Shown: positions 1-8,185 of the stretch, in pieces | How positions within the stretch are numbered: the stretch's first letter is position 1 | Layout: each line of letters begins with the position of its first letter | Source: Blastomonas sp. | GTDB lineage: Bacteria; Pseudomonadota; Alphaproteobacteria; Sphingomonadales; Sphingomonadaceae | Assembly: GCF_030373265.1 (NCBI RefSeq) | Contig: NZ_JAUCZC010000002.1 | Location: forward strand, 124,001 to 188,000 | Length of the DNA: 64,000 nt | Reading direction: 5' to 3' | Made by a program: the position numbers and the translations under genes | The notes under the pieces: model-generated | Seen by the model: only the letters and a program-made list of their open reading frames with translations | Database searches by the model: none | What the model was told of the DNA's origin: nothing

Positions 1-296
1 CCTGGGTCAATGTCGCCCTGCTGTTCGGCGTGCTCTACAAGCGCGGTCATATCCAGCCAGATCCCCGGCTGATCGCCAAGCTGTGGCGCATGCTGGTGGC
101 CGCTGCGATCATGGGCGCAGGGCTGTGGCTGGGTTCGCGGCTGGCGGACAGCTTCATGGATGGCAGGCTGATCGAGCGGATCGCGGCACTTGCCGTCTTG
201 TGCGGCGGCGGCGCAGCGTTGTATGGGCTGGCGGCGCTGGCGCTGGGGACCTACCGGCCCGGCGAGATCAAGGCGATGCTGCGCCGCAAGGCGTAG
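1..296 (+). CDS. murJ: Lipid II flippase MurJ, C-terminal fragment
   Basis: This is the end of a gene that begins before the window; the open frame runs from base 3 to a TAG at 294-296. The visible ~97 residues contain two hydrophobic segments separated by a short charged stretch (around the GSRLADSFMDG region) and finish with a basic tail (MLRRKA). This matches the last transmembrane helices of MviN/MurJ, the inner-membrane flippase that moves lipid II to the periplasm for peptidoglycan synthesis. The murJ-trpS gene order is common in alphaproteobacteria and supports the call. The assignment rests on the tail only, so another polytopic membrane protein cannot be excluded. Confidence 0.6.
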   Translation, partial: WVNVALLFGVLYKRGHIQPDPRLIAKLWRMLVAAAIMGAGLWLGSRLADSFMDGRLIERIAALAVLCGGGAALYGLAALALGTYRPGEIKAMLRRKA

Positions 297-338
297 CCAG
301 CTTAACCCCCTCCCGCAAAAGCGAAAGAGAAGATCATC

Positions 339-1343
339 ATGCGTGTCCTTTCCGGCATCCAGCCGACCGGCAATCTGCACCTGGGCAATTATCTGGGTGC
401 GATCCGCAACTGGGTGAAGATGCAGGACGAGATGGATGCCGACAGCGCCTGCTTCTTCTTCCTCGCCGACCTGCACTCGATCACCGTGCACGAAGAACGC
501 GAGACCCGCATCCGCAACGTGCGCGAGATGGCCGCCGCGCTGATCGCCTGCGGCATCGACGCGGACCGCAGCGTGCTGTTCAACCAGGCGCGGGTGCCTG
601 CGCACGCGGAACTTGCCTGGCTGCTCAACGGCACCGCCCGCATCGGCTGGCTCAACCGGATGACCCAGTTCAAGGACAAGGCCGGCAAGAACCGCGAAGG
701 CGCCAGCATCGGCCTGTTCGTCTATCCGGTGCTGCAGGCCGCCGACATTCTGCTGTACCAGGCAACGCACGTTCCGGTGGGCGAAGACCAGAAGCAGCAT
801 CTGGAACTAACCCGCGACATCGCCACCAAGTTCAACACCGATTTCGGGGTCGAGGTGTTCGCCCTTCCGGAGCCATACATTCCCAAGGAATCGGCGCGGA
901 TCATGAGCTTGCGCGATGGTACCGCCAAGATGTCTAAGTCGGACCCGTCGGAGATGAGCCGGATCAGCCTGACCGACGACGACGACGCGATCGCGCAGAA
1001 GGTGCGCAAGGCCAAGACCGATCCGGAGCCGCTTCCCGAGGTCGCGGCCGATCTGGCAGGCCGTCCCGAGGCGCTCAACCTTGTCGGAATCTACGCGACG
1101 ATGACGGAAGCGACCCCGGATTCGGTGTGCGCACGGTTTGCAGGCCAGGGTTTCGGCGCGTTCAAGCCAGCGTTGGCCGAAGTTCTGGTCGAAACGCTCC
1201 GCCCGATTCGGCAACGCTTTGTCGCCTTGAAGGACGACGACGTGGCGCTCGATGCAATTCTCGACAAGGGTGCTGCCAAGGCCCGCGCGGTGGCCGCGCC
1301 GACGCTGGCCCGTGCCTATGACGCGCTGGGGTTGATGCGCTGA
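339..1343 (+). CDS. trpS: Tryptophanyl-tRNA synthetase
   Basis: Charges tRNA-Trp with tryptophan using ATP in the cytoplasm. It is a class I synthetase of 334 residues, the normal bacterial TrpRS length. The HIGH-type signature appears as HLGN at residues 14-17 within the GIQPTGNLHLGNYLGA start, and the KMSKS loop is intact at residues 197-201. The GEDQKQH tryptophan/ATP-site segment is present around residue 148. The ATG at 339 follows a purine-rich GAAAGAGAAG stretch. It lies 42 bases after murJ and is probably co-transcribed with it. Nothing unusual is seen. Confidence 0.97.
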   Translation: MRVLSGIQPTGNLHLGNYLGAIRNWVKMQDEMDADSACFFFLADLHSITVHEERETRIRNVREMAAALIACGIDADRSVLFNQARVPAHAELAWLLNGTARIGWLNRMTQFKDKAGKNREGASIGLFVYPVLQAADILLYQATHVPVGEDQKQHLELTRDIATKFNTDFGVEVFALPEPYIPKESARIMSLRDGTAKMSKSDPSEMSRISLTDDDDAIAQKVRKAKTDPEPLPEVAADLAGRPEALNLVGIYATMTEATPDSVCARFAGQGFGAFKPALAEVLVETLRPIRQRFVALKDDDVALDAILDKGAAKARAVAAPTLARAYDALGLMR

Positions 1344-1512
1344 GCCACCCCGATTCCGGAGTTTGGTTGCAATTGATCCATGCTAACATTGCGGGCAATC
1401 TGAGTCCGACCATCGCAAATGCGTTCAAACGGGGTTCATTCGCGACAGACTAGACCTATATCCATTACACGGACCGCGCAGAGTCGCGCGGGTCCGCGAT
1501 GGAGAGATATTC

Positions 1513-2202
1513 ATGACTGTTCGCAGCCGCTTTTCACGCCGTGCTGCCTTGATTGCGGTGCCTGCGCTGGCGCTCGCGCTTTCGGCATGTGCCACCCCTT
1601 TCAAGGCGGACGTCGCCCGCTTCCAGGCTTTGCCCGCTCCCCAGGGACAAAGCTTCGTCGTCACTGCCTCCGATCCTCGCCTGCAGGGCGGGCTGGAATT
1701 TGGGCAGTATGCCGGCCTCGTCACCCAGCAAATGTCGCAGCTCGGCTATGTGCCCGCCAGTGATCCGTCCCGCGCCGATATGGTGGTGAGCTTTGCCTAC
1801 ACCGTCGACAACGGCCGTGAAAAGGTCGTCTCGGACAATTTCGGCGGCGGCTTTGGTGGCGGGTTCGGTCCCTGGGGACGCGGTGGTTTCTATGGTCGCC
1901 GTGGCTTCGGTTGGGGGTTCAACGACCCGTTCATCTTCGGCAATGGCTGGAACAACGATGTTCGCAGCTACACGGTCTATACCAGCGAGATAGATCTGAA
2001 GATCGATCGCACCGCCGATAATTCGCGCCTGTTCGAAGGCCGCGCCGAAGCCCAGTCACGCAGCAAGAACCTGCAGTATCTGGTACCCAATCTGGTCGAG
2101 GCAATCTTCACCGATTTCCCGGGCCGTTCAGGCGAAGCCGTCCAGATCTCGATCGCTCCTGAAGGCGAAAAGACTGTCAGGCCTGCTCGCCAGCGGCGGT
2201 GA
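1513..2202 (+). CDS. DUF4136 lipoprotein with a glycine-rich segment
   Basis: A 229-residue predicted outer-membrane or periplasmic lipoprotein. The N-terminus is a basic, hydrophobic signal peptide ending in a lipobox (LSAC, acylated Cys at residue 26). The start is fixed by a GGAGAG ribosome-binding site just upstream. The rest resembles the DUF4136 family (function unknown, often a single lipoprotein gene in sphingomonads): an alpha/beta core beginning FKADVARFQ, the motif ADMVVSFAYTVD, and a terminal strand-helix with PNLVEAIFTDFPG. A Gly/Phe-rich insertion lies at about residues 112-145. It stands alone between trpS and a REP-like repeat. Confidence 0.8.
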   Translation: MTVRSRFSRRAALIAVPALALALSACATPFKADVARFQALPAPQGQSFVVTASDPRLQGGLEFGQYAGLVTQQMSQLGYVPASDPSRADMVVSFAYTVDNGREKVVSDNFGGGFGGGFGPWGRGGFYGRRGFGWGFNDPFIFGNGWNNDVRSYTVYTSEIDLKIDRTADNSRLFEGRAEAQSRSKNLQYLVPNLVEAIFTDFPGRSGEAVQISIAPEGEKTVRPARQRR

Positions 2203-2209
2203 TAGTGCG

Positions 2210-2337
2210 CTCTTCTCCCCTCCCGCATGCGGGAGGGGAGGCTGAGGCGAAGCCGAAGCCGGGGTGGGCCTGTAACCTCTGGAACTTCAGGCCCACCCCG
2301 GCCTTCGGCCACCCCTCCCGCAAGCGGTAGGGGAAAG
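2210..2337. repeat. REP/BIME-like composite inverted repeat
   Basis: The gap between the convergent DUF4136 and dut genes is filled by nested palindromes. A perfect 22-base palindrome lies at 2217-2238 (CCCCTCCCGC mirrored about AT). A long inverted pair has the core GCCGGGGTGGGCCTG against CAGGCCCACCCCGGC (about 2258-2300). A degenerate copy of the first palindrome lies at 2312-2333. The whole stretch can fold into one large hairpin, so it may also act as a bidirectional transcription stop. A sister copy of the 22-base palindrome lies inside coaBC at 3432-3453. Confidence 0.8.
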
Positions 2338-2344
2338 TGCAAGC

Positions 2345-2809
2345 TTACACCCCCGTCGAGCCGAATCCCCCTGCCCCGCGCGCGGTAGCCTCGAGATCGG
2401 TGACCTCTTCGAACGCTGCGCGCTGCACGGGCGCCGCCACCAGTTGCGCGATGCGGTCGCCACGTCGGATCGGGAACGGCGCATCGCCATGGTTGATCAG
2501 GATCACCTTGAGTTCGCCGCGATAGTCGCTGTCGATGGTGCCCGGCGTATTCGGCACGGTGATGCCGTGCTTGAGCGCGAGGCCCGAGCGGGGACGCACC
2601 TGCACCTCATACCCATCGGGAATAGCCATCGCAAAGCCGGTGGCGATCGCATGCCGCTGCCCCGGCATCAGGTCGAGTTCCTCGGCTGCGACGACGTCCA
2701 TCCCCGCCGCGCCCTGGGTCGCATAAGCGGGTACCGGCAAGCCTGCACCATGCTCGAGCCGCTTGAGCCGGATGGTGATGGGCCCGGGTGGGTGTTCAGC
2801 GGACGGCAT
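2345..2809 (-). CDS. dut: Deoxyuridine 5'-triphosphate nucleotidohydrolase (dUTPase)
   Basis: Hydrolyses dUTP to dUMP and pyrophosphate, keeping uracil out of DNA and feeding thymidylate synthesis. The five trimeric-dUTPase motifs appear in order: [36 protein letters not shown] and the C-terminal GAGGFGSTG that closes over the nucleotide. The chosen ATG at 2809 gives 154 residues, the usual length. An open frame continues upstream but only through coaBC sequence. The start overlaps the coaBC stop by 14 bases, so the two genes are translationally coupled. coaBC-dut is a widely conserved pair. Confidence 0.96.
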   Translation of the reverse strand: MPSAEHPPGPITIRLKRLEHGAGLPVPAYATQGAAGMDVVAAEELDLMPGQRHAIATGFAMAIPDGYEVQVRPRSGLALKHGITVPNTPGTIDSDYRGELKVILINHGDAPFPIRRGDRIAQLVAAPVQRAAFEEVTDLEATARGAGGFGSTGV

Positions 2810-3992
2810 CTGCGATTTTCTCCATGAGTTTGCGCGCAACCTGATCCTTGGGCAGGTTGGCCCAGCTTTCCACGCCGTCGGCGGTGACGATATGCACCGC
2901 GTTGTCGGCGCCGCCCATGACCTCACCCGACACATCATTGGCGACGATCCAGTCGCAGCCTTTGCGGGCCAGCTTGGCCTGAGCGTGTTCGATCACATTC
3001 TCGGTTTCCGCGGCAAATCCGACCAGCACCGCCGGGCGGCGAGGGTCGCGGGCAAGACCGGCGAGAATGTCAGGGTTTTCGGCCAGCTGCAGCGCGGGCA
3101 GCGCCCCGCCGGTCTTCTTGATCTTCTGATTTGCAGCATCGGCGGTACGCCAGTCGGCCACCGCTGCGACCAGAATTGCGATATCGGCGGGCAACGCAGC
3201 CTCGACCGCGGCGGCCATGTCGCGCGCGGTCTCGACATCGATCCGGGTCACCCCCGGCGGTGTCGGCAAGTGGACCGGCCCTGCGACGAGATGCACCTCG
3301 GCGCCCATCTGCGCGGCAGCGGCGGCGATCGCAAAGCCTTGGCGTCCGCTCGACCGGTTGGCGATATACCGCACCGGATCGATCGGCTCGTGCGTGGGGC
3401 CTGCGGTGATCAGCACACGCTTGCCTTTCAACCCCTCCCGCAGGCGGGAGGGGAAAGACAGCGCCGCTTCGATGCGCTCCATGATCGCCACCGGCTCGGG
3501 CAGCCTGCCCGGGCCATACTCGCCGCACGCCATCGCGCCGTCGTCGGGATCGATCACGGTCACCCCGTCGCCGCGCAGCCGCGTTACATTGCGCTGCGTC
3601 GCGGTGTGCTGCCACATCCGCACGTTCATAGCAGGCACGGCCAGCACCGGTGTGTCGGTCGCCAGCAGCACGGTGGTCGCCAGGCTGTCCGAAATTCCCG
3701 CCGCCATCTTGGCGAGCAGGTCGGCGGTCGCCGGGCAGACCACGATCAGGTCGGCTTCGCGGCTGAGCTGGATGTGCCCCATCTCGGTTTCGTTCTTGAG
3801 GTCCCACAGGGTCGTGGACACCTCGTTCTCGCTCAAGGCGGCCAGCGTCATCGGGGTGATGAACTGCGCGCCACCGTCGGTCAGCACGCAGCGCACGGTC
3901 ATCCCCGCCTTGCGGATCAGCCGGATCAGTTCGCACGCCTTGTAGGCCGCGATGCCGCCGCCGACGACCAGCAGGATATGGGGTTGTTTCAT
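2796..3992 (-). CDS. coaBC: Bifunctional phosphopantothenoylcysteine decarboxylase / phosphopantothenate-cysteine ligase
   Basis: Carries out two steps of coenzyme A synthesis: ligation of cysteine to 4'-phosphopantothenate (CoaB) and FMN-dependent decarboxylation to 4'-phosphopantetheine (CoaC). Residues 1 to about 180 are the CoaC flavoprotein, with GGGIAAYK at the start, PAMNVRMW (the PxMN substrate motif) and the flap cysteine in [13 protein letters not shown]. Residues from about 195 are CoaB, with the nucleotide-binding [11 protein letters not shown] and NRSSGRQG motifs. The linker between the domains is partly encoded by a 22-base REP-like palindrome, giving the odd basic stretch [12 protein letters not shown]. 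Total length is 398, typical of the family. Confidence 0.96.
   Translation of the reverse strand: MKQPHILLVVGGGIAAYKACELIRLIRKAGMTVRCVLTDGGAQFITPMTLAALSENEVSTTLWDLKNETEMGHIQLSREADLIVVCPATADLLAKMAAGISDSLATTVLLATDTPVLAVPAMNVRMWQHTATQRNVTRLRGDGVTVIDPDDGAMACGEYGPGRLPEPVAIMERIEAALSFPSRLREGLKGKRVLITAGPTHEPIDPVRYIANRSSGRQGFAIAAAAAQMGAEVHLVAGPVHLPTPPGVTRIDVETARDMAAAVEAALPADIAILVAAVADWRTADAANQKIKKTGGALPALQLAENPDILAGLARDPRRPAVLVGFAAETENVIEHAQAKLARKGCDWIVANDVSGEVMGGADNAVHIVTADGVESWANLPKDQVARKLMEKIADAVR
3432..3453. repeat. REP-like palindrome inside coaBC
   Basis: Perfect inverted repeat with 10-base arms (CCCCTCCCGC / GCGGGAGGGG) around a two-base AG centre. It differs from the intergenic palindrome at 2217-2238 only in the central dinucleotide. 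It lies in frame in coaBC, encoding residues about 180-187 at the CoaC-CoaB linker. Confidence 0.8.
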
Positions 3993-4056
3993 GGGCAGCA
4001 GCGGTAATTGCTGCGCGCCCCCCGGTCAACGACGCTGGCAGCCTGGCAGCTGCCGG

Positions 4057-4380
4057 TCAGCGATATTGCCAGCCTTCCAGCAGGCGGTCGGGGCCGGGCT
4101 CGTAGCGTGAGCCATAATCCCTCGCAGGCCGGCTCTCGCCGCAATGGTATAGCGGCCCGGCCACCAGCCGTCGCCGACAGGCCCACGTCAGCACCAGGGC
4201 GTAGACCAGCAGGCACACTGCCGTACCGATGATCTGTCCCGATGGCCGGTCCAATGCAGCGACGCCTTGCGGAAGATATCCCGCCAGATCAGCAAGTCCG
4301 ATGGCATAGGCCGACGCAAGAGCGGCGAGCAAAGCCGCCAGATGGTCGCGTAGCCTGGGGGTGATGCCATGTCGGGTCAT
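4057..4380 (-). CDS. Small hypothetical membrane protein
   Basis: Not recognised. A frame of 107 residues from the ATG at 4380 starts MTRHGITPRLRDH. It has two hydrophobic segments (about residues 13-35 and 53-73) separated by a short loop, and a charged C-terminal tail rich in Arg, Gly and Tyr (ESRPARDYGSRYEPG). The layout suggests a two-pass inner-membrane protein with a cytoplasmic tail. It sits between coaBC and proB on the same strand, with 64 bases to coaBC. Codon use resembles neighbouring genes, but no family motif is visible, so coding status is moderately supported only. Confidence 0.45.
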   Translation of the reverse strand: MTRHGITPRLRDHLAALLAALASAYAIGLADLAGYLPQGVAALDRPSGQIIGTAVCLLVYALVLTWACRRRLVAGPLYHCGESRPARDYGSRYEPGPDRLLEGWQYR

Positions 4381-4490
4381 GCCACCCGCCTTACATCCAC
4401 CGAACTGCCTGCGCTGTGCGACAGATCGCAGTTCGGCAGAAAAACGCTGTCTGCATGCGCACCTTCGGCGAGCCGCCATCGGGCCGTGGC

Positions 4491-4532
4491 GTCAGGCGTC
4501 AGGCGTCAGGTGTCAGGCGTCAGGCGTCAGGC
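4491..4532. repeat. Tandem heptanucleotide repeat (6 x GTCAGGC)
   Basis: Six direct copies of GTCAGGC in a row; the third copy has a final T instead of C. The array overlaps the 3' end of proB. On the minus strand the unit reads GCCTGAC, and its TGA supplies the proB stop codon at 4527-4529. Seven is not a multiple of three, so copy-number changes would shift the frame only downstream of the proB stop, while loss of the first copies would extend the protein. Confidence 0.9.
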
Positions 4533-5729
4533 AGGTTGCATCGCGTGGCTACTGGCACGGGAATTGTCTCGGGCGTGCGTGGTATCGGGTGCCTCCGCCT
4601 CCTGCGGTTCCCACAGGATATGGCGATCATCGAGGCAGATCAGGTTCTCGAACTCGACCAGTGTCGCGCGCGAGTGATAGCCGATCAGCTGCTTGACCGG
4701 AATGTCGCGGTTGCGGACCAGGATCGCGGTTTCCTCGGACGAGAAATCGGTCATCCCGCGGGCCCGCTCGGTCCCGGTCTCGTCATAGATGTGGATCACA
4801 TCACCCTTCACATAGCTGCCGCAAATCGAGATCACGGCGTTGCGATCGATCCCCTGTCCGCTGTCGGCCATGGCATCGGCGGCCTTGTTCGAGATGACGA
4901 TGCTGCCGTCCATCTGCAGACGATCGGTCAGCCACGCCGCCCAGCTGTCGGCGGGCTCGGCATGCGCGACACAGGTCGTGCAGGGGCGTGCACCATCGAG
5001 CACTGAAGTGATCGGATTGTCGGCCTCGCCATTGGCAATCAGGGTCGTGCAGCCAGCGTTCTGCGCCATGTTGGCCGCCTGCATCTTGGTCAGCATACCG
5101 CCGGTACCCAGCGTGCTCACTTCGCTTGTCACCGCAAGATACTGGCTGACATCGTGCACCGTTTCGACCAGTTGCGCTCCGGGCTCGGACGGATTGCGGT
5201 CGTACAGGCCATCGACGCCGGTCAGGATGACCAGATGCTGCGCCTGAACCATCTGCGCGACCTTTGCGGCCAGTCGGTCGTTGTCCCCGACCCGGATTTC
5301 TTCGGTGGTGATCGTGTCGTTTTCGTTGATGATCGGCAGCACACCCGACTCGAGCAACCGGTGCAGCGTGTTCTTGGTGTTGAGGAAACGGCGGTGGTCG
5401 CCAAAGTCGCCCAGCGTCACCAGAATCTGCGCGATGTTGAGATCATGCTCGTGCCCGATCTGCTTGTAGGCGTTGAGCAGCAACGGCATTCCGCAGGCCG
5501 CCGCTGCCTGCTTGTCGCGCAGACCCGCAGTCGCGGGCGTGAGGCCGATCATCTTCATGCCCAACGACACCGCCCCCGACGAGCACAGGATAACTTCATA
5601 CCCTCTTGCCGTCAAAACTCCAATATCTTCCATCAGTCGTTGAAGAAATGCCCATCTTGGGACAAGCTTATTCTGATCGGTTAAAAGACTCGATCCGACT
5701 TTTATAACAATACGTTGTGTTTTACTCAC
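4527..5729 (-). CDS. proB: Glutamate 5-kinase
   Basis: First enzyme of proline synthesis: ATP-dependent phosphorylation of glutamate to gamma-glutamyl phosphate. The amino-acid kinase domain (about residues 1-260) shows IVIKVGSSLLT, the SSGAVSLG loop, NENDTITTEEIRVGDND and the K/TGGM segment LGTGGMLTKMQAA. A C-terminal PUA domain follows (about 275-370, GSYVKGDVIHIYD and RGMTDFSSEE), which many bacterial ProB proteins have. The last ~25 residues (EAEAPDTTHARDN onward) are low-complexity and end inside a heptamer repeat. The first ~30 codons are AT-rich and unlike the rest of the gene. It is divergent from proC. Confidence 0.95.
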   Translation of the reverse strand: MSKTQRIVIKVGSSLLTDQNKLVPRWAFLQRLMEDIGVLTARGYEVILCSSGAVSLGMKMIGLTPATAGLRDKQAAAACGMPLLLNAYKQIGHEHDLNIAQILVTLGDFGDHRRFLNTKNTLHRLLESGVLPIINENDTITTEEIRVGDNDRLAAKVAQMVQAQHLVILTGVDGLYDRNPSEPGAQLVETVHDVSQYLAVTSEVSTLGTGGMLTKMQAANMAQNAGCTTLIANGEADNPITSVLDGARPCTTCVAHAEPADSWAAWLTDRLQMDGSIVISNKAADAMADSGQGIDRNAVISICGSYVKGDVIHIYDETGTERARGMTDFSSEETAILVRNRDIPVKQLIGYHSRATLVEFENLICLDDRHILWEPQEAEAPDTTHARDNSRASSHAMQPA

Positions 5730-5992
5730 GATTTATTCAACTCTTTTATTAACAGAACAGCGCATGGGGATTTTCCAAAGGCAATGCCCATGCTGTGAAT
5801 CGCCCATCGGTTTGACACTCCAAACCAATTTTGACATAGGGCCGTATATCGATGACATTAACATATGGCAACCCGCAGAGGTTTCCATCCTGTTGTCGGC
5901 TCATTCCGGGCTGTTTGCGCCCCAGACAGGCTCGCGCTCCAATCCTGCTGAATCATCGCGAACATGGGCATCGCTGATGAATGAAATAGAAG
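5730..5992. promoter_or_regulatory. AT-rich divergent control region between proB and proC
   Basis: 263 bases with no convincing gene, clearly less GC-rich than the surroundings. Two consensus -35-like TTGACA hexamers face proC at 5812-5817 and 5831-5836, 19 bases apart; good -10 boxes are not obvious. The proB side has AT-rich sequence (TTTATTCAACTC, TTATTAAC) just upstream of its ATG. The region probably holds back-to-back promoters for proB and proC-proA-putP. The repeated TTTGACA could equally be a regulator site. Confidence 0.4.
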
Positions 5993-6808
5993 GTGATAGA
6001 ATTGCGTATTGCATTGGTTGGTCATGGTAAGATGGGTGGAGCTTTGCTCACCCAATGGCGTGCTGTCGCTGCACGGGACTTTCCGGATACGAGATTTTTT
6101 GTCATCGATCCGATGAGCGATGGCGATTCTTTGGAACAGTCAGACCGGGTTGCTTATCTGCGCGAACCACCGCCGGTGGAGGCGTGTGGCTTTGATCTGG
6201 TGATCGTCGCGGTAAAGCCGCAGGTGGTGGCCGAGGTTCTGCCCGATTATGCTGCACGGATGGCCCCGGACGGCTTTGTCGCCTCGATTGCAGCAGGCTG
6301 CTCGATCGAGCGGCTCAGCGCCCTGTCGGGCGGCGCGCCCGTGGTGCGCGTGATGCCCAATCTGTCGGCGGCGATAGGAGCTGGCGTCAGCGGGCTGTGC
6401 GCCGACGACAGCGCAACACCGGAGCAGCGCGCAACCATCGAAGCGCTGATGGCAGCGGTGGGAACCACCTTGTGGGTGCCGGACGAGGACATGCTCGACC
6501 GGCTGACCGCGGTCGCTGGATCGGGTCCGGGCTATGTCTTCGAAATCGCCCGCACCTATGTCGCTGCGGCCGAGGAGCTGGGCTTTTCGCCCGCCGAGGC
6601 GCGCCAGCTCGTGCTGGGCACCATGGCAGGCACCATCGCCATGGCGCAGGGGTCGTCTTCGAGCCTCGAGGACCTTCGGACCAGCGTCACCAGCAAGAAC
6701 GGCACCACCGCAGCTGGCCTCGATGCGCTCAACGGCGATGGCGCGCTCGGGCAACGCTTCCGGGCGACCCTCGATGCTGCGTATGACCGCGCGGTCGAGC
6801 TGCGCTGA
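5993..6808 (+). CDS. proC: Pyrroline-5-carboxylate reductase
   Basis: Last step of proline synthesis: NAD(P)H reduction of 1-pyrroline-5-carboxylate. The N-terminal Rossmann fold opens with RIALVGHGKMGGALL. The motif VIVAVKPQVV (where the dinucleotide domain packs) and the C-terminal dimerisation and active-site segment AVAGSGPGYVFE ... TSKNGTTAAGLDAL are intact. Length is 271, normal. The start is uncertain: GTG at 5993 gives MIELRIAL, whereas TTG at 6002 has a better-spaced GAAGG ribosome-binding site. The first ~40 codons are AT-rich compared with the rest. proA follows after 45 bases. Confidence 0.95.
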   Translation: MIELRIALVGHGKMGGALLTQWRAVAARDFPDTRFFVIDPMSDGDSLEQSDRVAYLREPPPVEACGFDLVIVAVKPQVVAEVLPDYAARMAPDGFVASIAAGCSIERLSALSGGAPVVRVMPNLSAAIGAGVSGLCADDSATPEQRATIEALMAAVGTTLWVPDEDMLDRLTAVAGSGPGYVFEIARTYVAAAEELGFSPAEARQLVLGTMAGTIAMAQGSSSSLEDLRTSVTSKNGTTAAGLDALNGDGALGQRFRATLDAAYDRAVELR

Positions 6809-6853
6809 GAGCCCCCCTTATCCTATTGGCCCGCGTGGCCGGAAAGACGAACC

Positions 6854-8134
6854 ATGACCCTGATGCAACCGATCGAGAAAACCTCGGGCGATGTCGGCGC
6901 CCATATCGCTGCGCTCTGCGCATCGGCCAAGGCCGCCACCCGCCAGCTTGCCACCGCCGATACCGCGACCAAGAACACGGCGCTGCGCGCGGCTGCCCGG
7001 GCACTGCGCGCCGCCAGCCCCGAACTGATCGCGGCGAATGAAGCGGATATCGCGAGCCTGGGAGACAGCAAGCCGGCCTCGTTCATCGACCGGCTGCGGC
7101 TGGACGAGGGCCGGGTCGCCGCGCTGGCCGACGCGCTTGACGCGATCGCCGATCTGCCCGACCCGGTAGGGCGCGAGCTTGCGCATTTCGATCGCCCCAA
7201 CGGCCTGGATATCCGCCGGGTCGCGGTGCCGATCGGCGTGATCGCGATGATCTATGAATCGCGCCCCAATGTCGGCGCGGATGCCAGCGCTCTGTGCATC
7301 AAGTCGGGCAATGCCATCATCCTGCGCGGCGGATCCGAAAGCATCCGTTCGACCGCGGCGATCGTCGGGTGCATGCAGGCGGGACTGGTCGAGGCCGGCC
7401 TGTCTCCCGATTGCGTGCAGACCGTCGGCACCACCGACCGCTCGGCGGTGACAGAACTGCTGCACGCGGTCGATCATGTCGATCTCGTCATTCCAAGGGG
7501 CGGACGCGGGCTTGTCGAGCTGGTCCGGCGCGAGGCGCGCGTACCGACGCTGCTGCATCTTGACGGCAACTGCCACAGCTATGTCCATGCCGATGCGGAT
7601 ATCGATCAGGCGGTGCGGATCATCCGCAACGCCAAATTGCGGCGGACCGGCGTATGCGGCGCGACCGAAAGCATCGTCATCGACCGTGCGATCGCCGCCC
7701 AGGTGCTGCCTGCGTTGGCCGACGCCCTCCCCGACTGCGAACTGCGCGGCGATTCCGACGCGATCGCCATCGAGCCAAGGCTGTCGTCCGCCAGCACTGA
7801 GGACTGGAACACCGAATATCTCGATGCCATCGCTTCGGTAAAGCTGGTCGACGGGCTCGATGCCGCCATCGACTTTATCGCCGAACATTCCTCGGGGCAC
7901 ACCGATGCCATTCTCACGCGCAATGCCGATGCGGCCCGCACGTTCCTGGTGGCGATCGACAGCGCGGTGGTGATGCACAATGCCTCGACCCAGTTTTCGG
8001 ACGGCGGAGAGTTCGGCATGGGCGCAGAGATCGGCATTGCGACCGGAAAAATGCATGCGCGCGGCCCCGTCGGTCTCGAACAGCTTACCAGCTTCAAATA
8101 TCTCGTCCATGGTGACGGCCAGATTCGCGACTGA
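6854..8134 (+). CDS. proA: Gamma-glutamyl phosphate reductase
   Basis: Second step of proline synthesis: NADPH-dependent reduction of gamma-glutamyl phosphate to glutamate semialdehyde, which cyclises to pyrroline-5-carboxylate. It is an aldehyde-dehydrogenase-fold protein of 426 residues. The catalytic cysteine is in RTGVCGATE. The family motifs [15 protein letters not shown], the nucleotide loop LRGGSES and the C-terminal [27 protein letters not shown] are all visible. It lies between proC and putP on the same strand and completes the proline pathway with proB across the divergent promoter. Confidence 0.96.
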   Translation: MTLMQPIEKTSGDVGAHIAALCASAKAATRQLATADTATKNTALRAAARALRAASPELIAANEADIASLGDSKPASFIDRLRLDEGRVAALADALDAIADLPDPVGRELAHFDRPNGLDIRRVAVPIGVIAMIYESRPNVGADASALCIKSGNAIILRGGSESIRSTAAIVGCMQAGLVEAGLSPDCVQTVGTTDRSAVTELLHAVDHVDLVIPRGGRGLVELVRREARVPTLLHLDGNCHSYVHADADIDQAVRIIRNAKLRRTGVCGATESIVIDRAIAAQVLPALADALPDCELRGDSDAIAIEPRLSSASTEDWNTEYLDAIASVKLVDGLDAAIDFIAEHSSGHTDAILTRNADAARTFLVAIDSAVVMHNASTQFSDGGEFGMGAEIGIATGKMHARGPVGLEQLTSFKYLVHGDGQIRD

Positions 8135-8185
8135 CCCCGTCGCTCCTGCCCCTGACCGCAACCCCACGCCGAACGGAATACTGCC

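Noticed and set aside
2763-4007. Long plus-strand ORF opposite coaBC
   Set aside because: His/Arg/Gly-rich composition typical of antisense shadows of GC-rich genes; coaBC motifs are complete on the minus strand.
4491-4532. Possible CRISPR-like array
   Set aside because: Units are 7 bases in head-to-tail order with no spacers; it is a simple tandem repeat.
5764-6030. 88-residue plus-strand ORF in the proB-proC gap
   Set aside because: It overlaps the proC start in another frame, has no ribosome-binding site and no recognisable feature; the region fits a promoter better.
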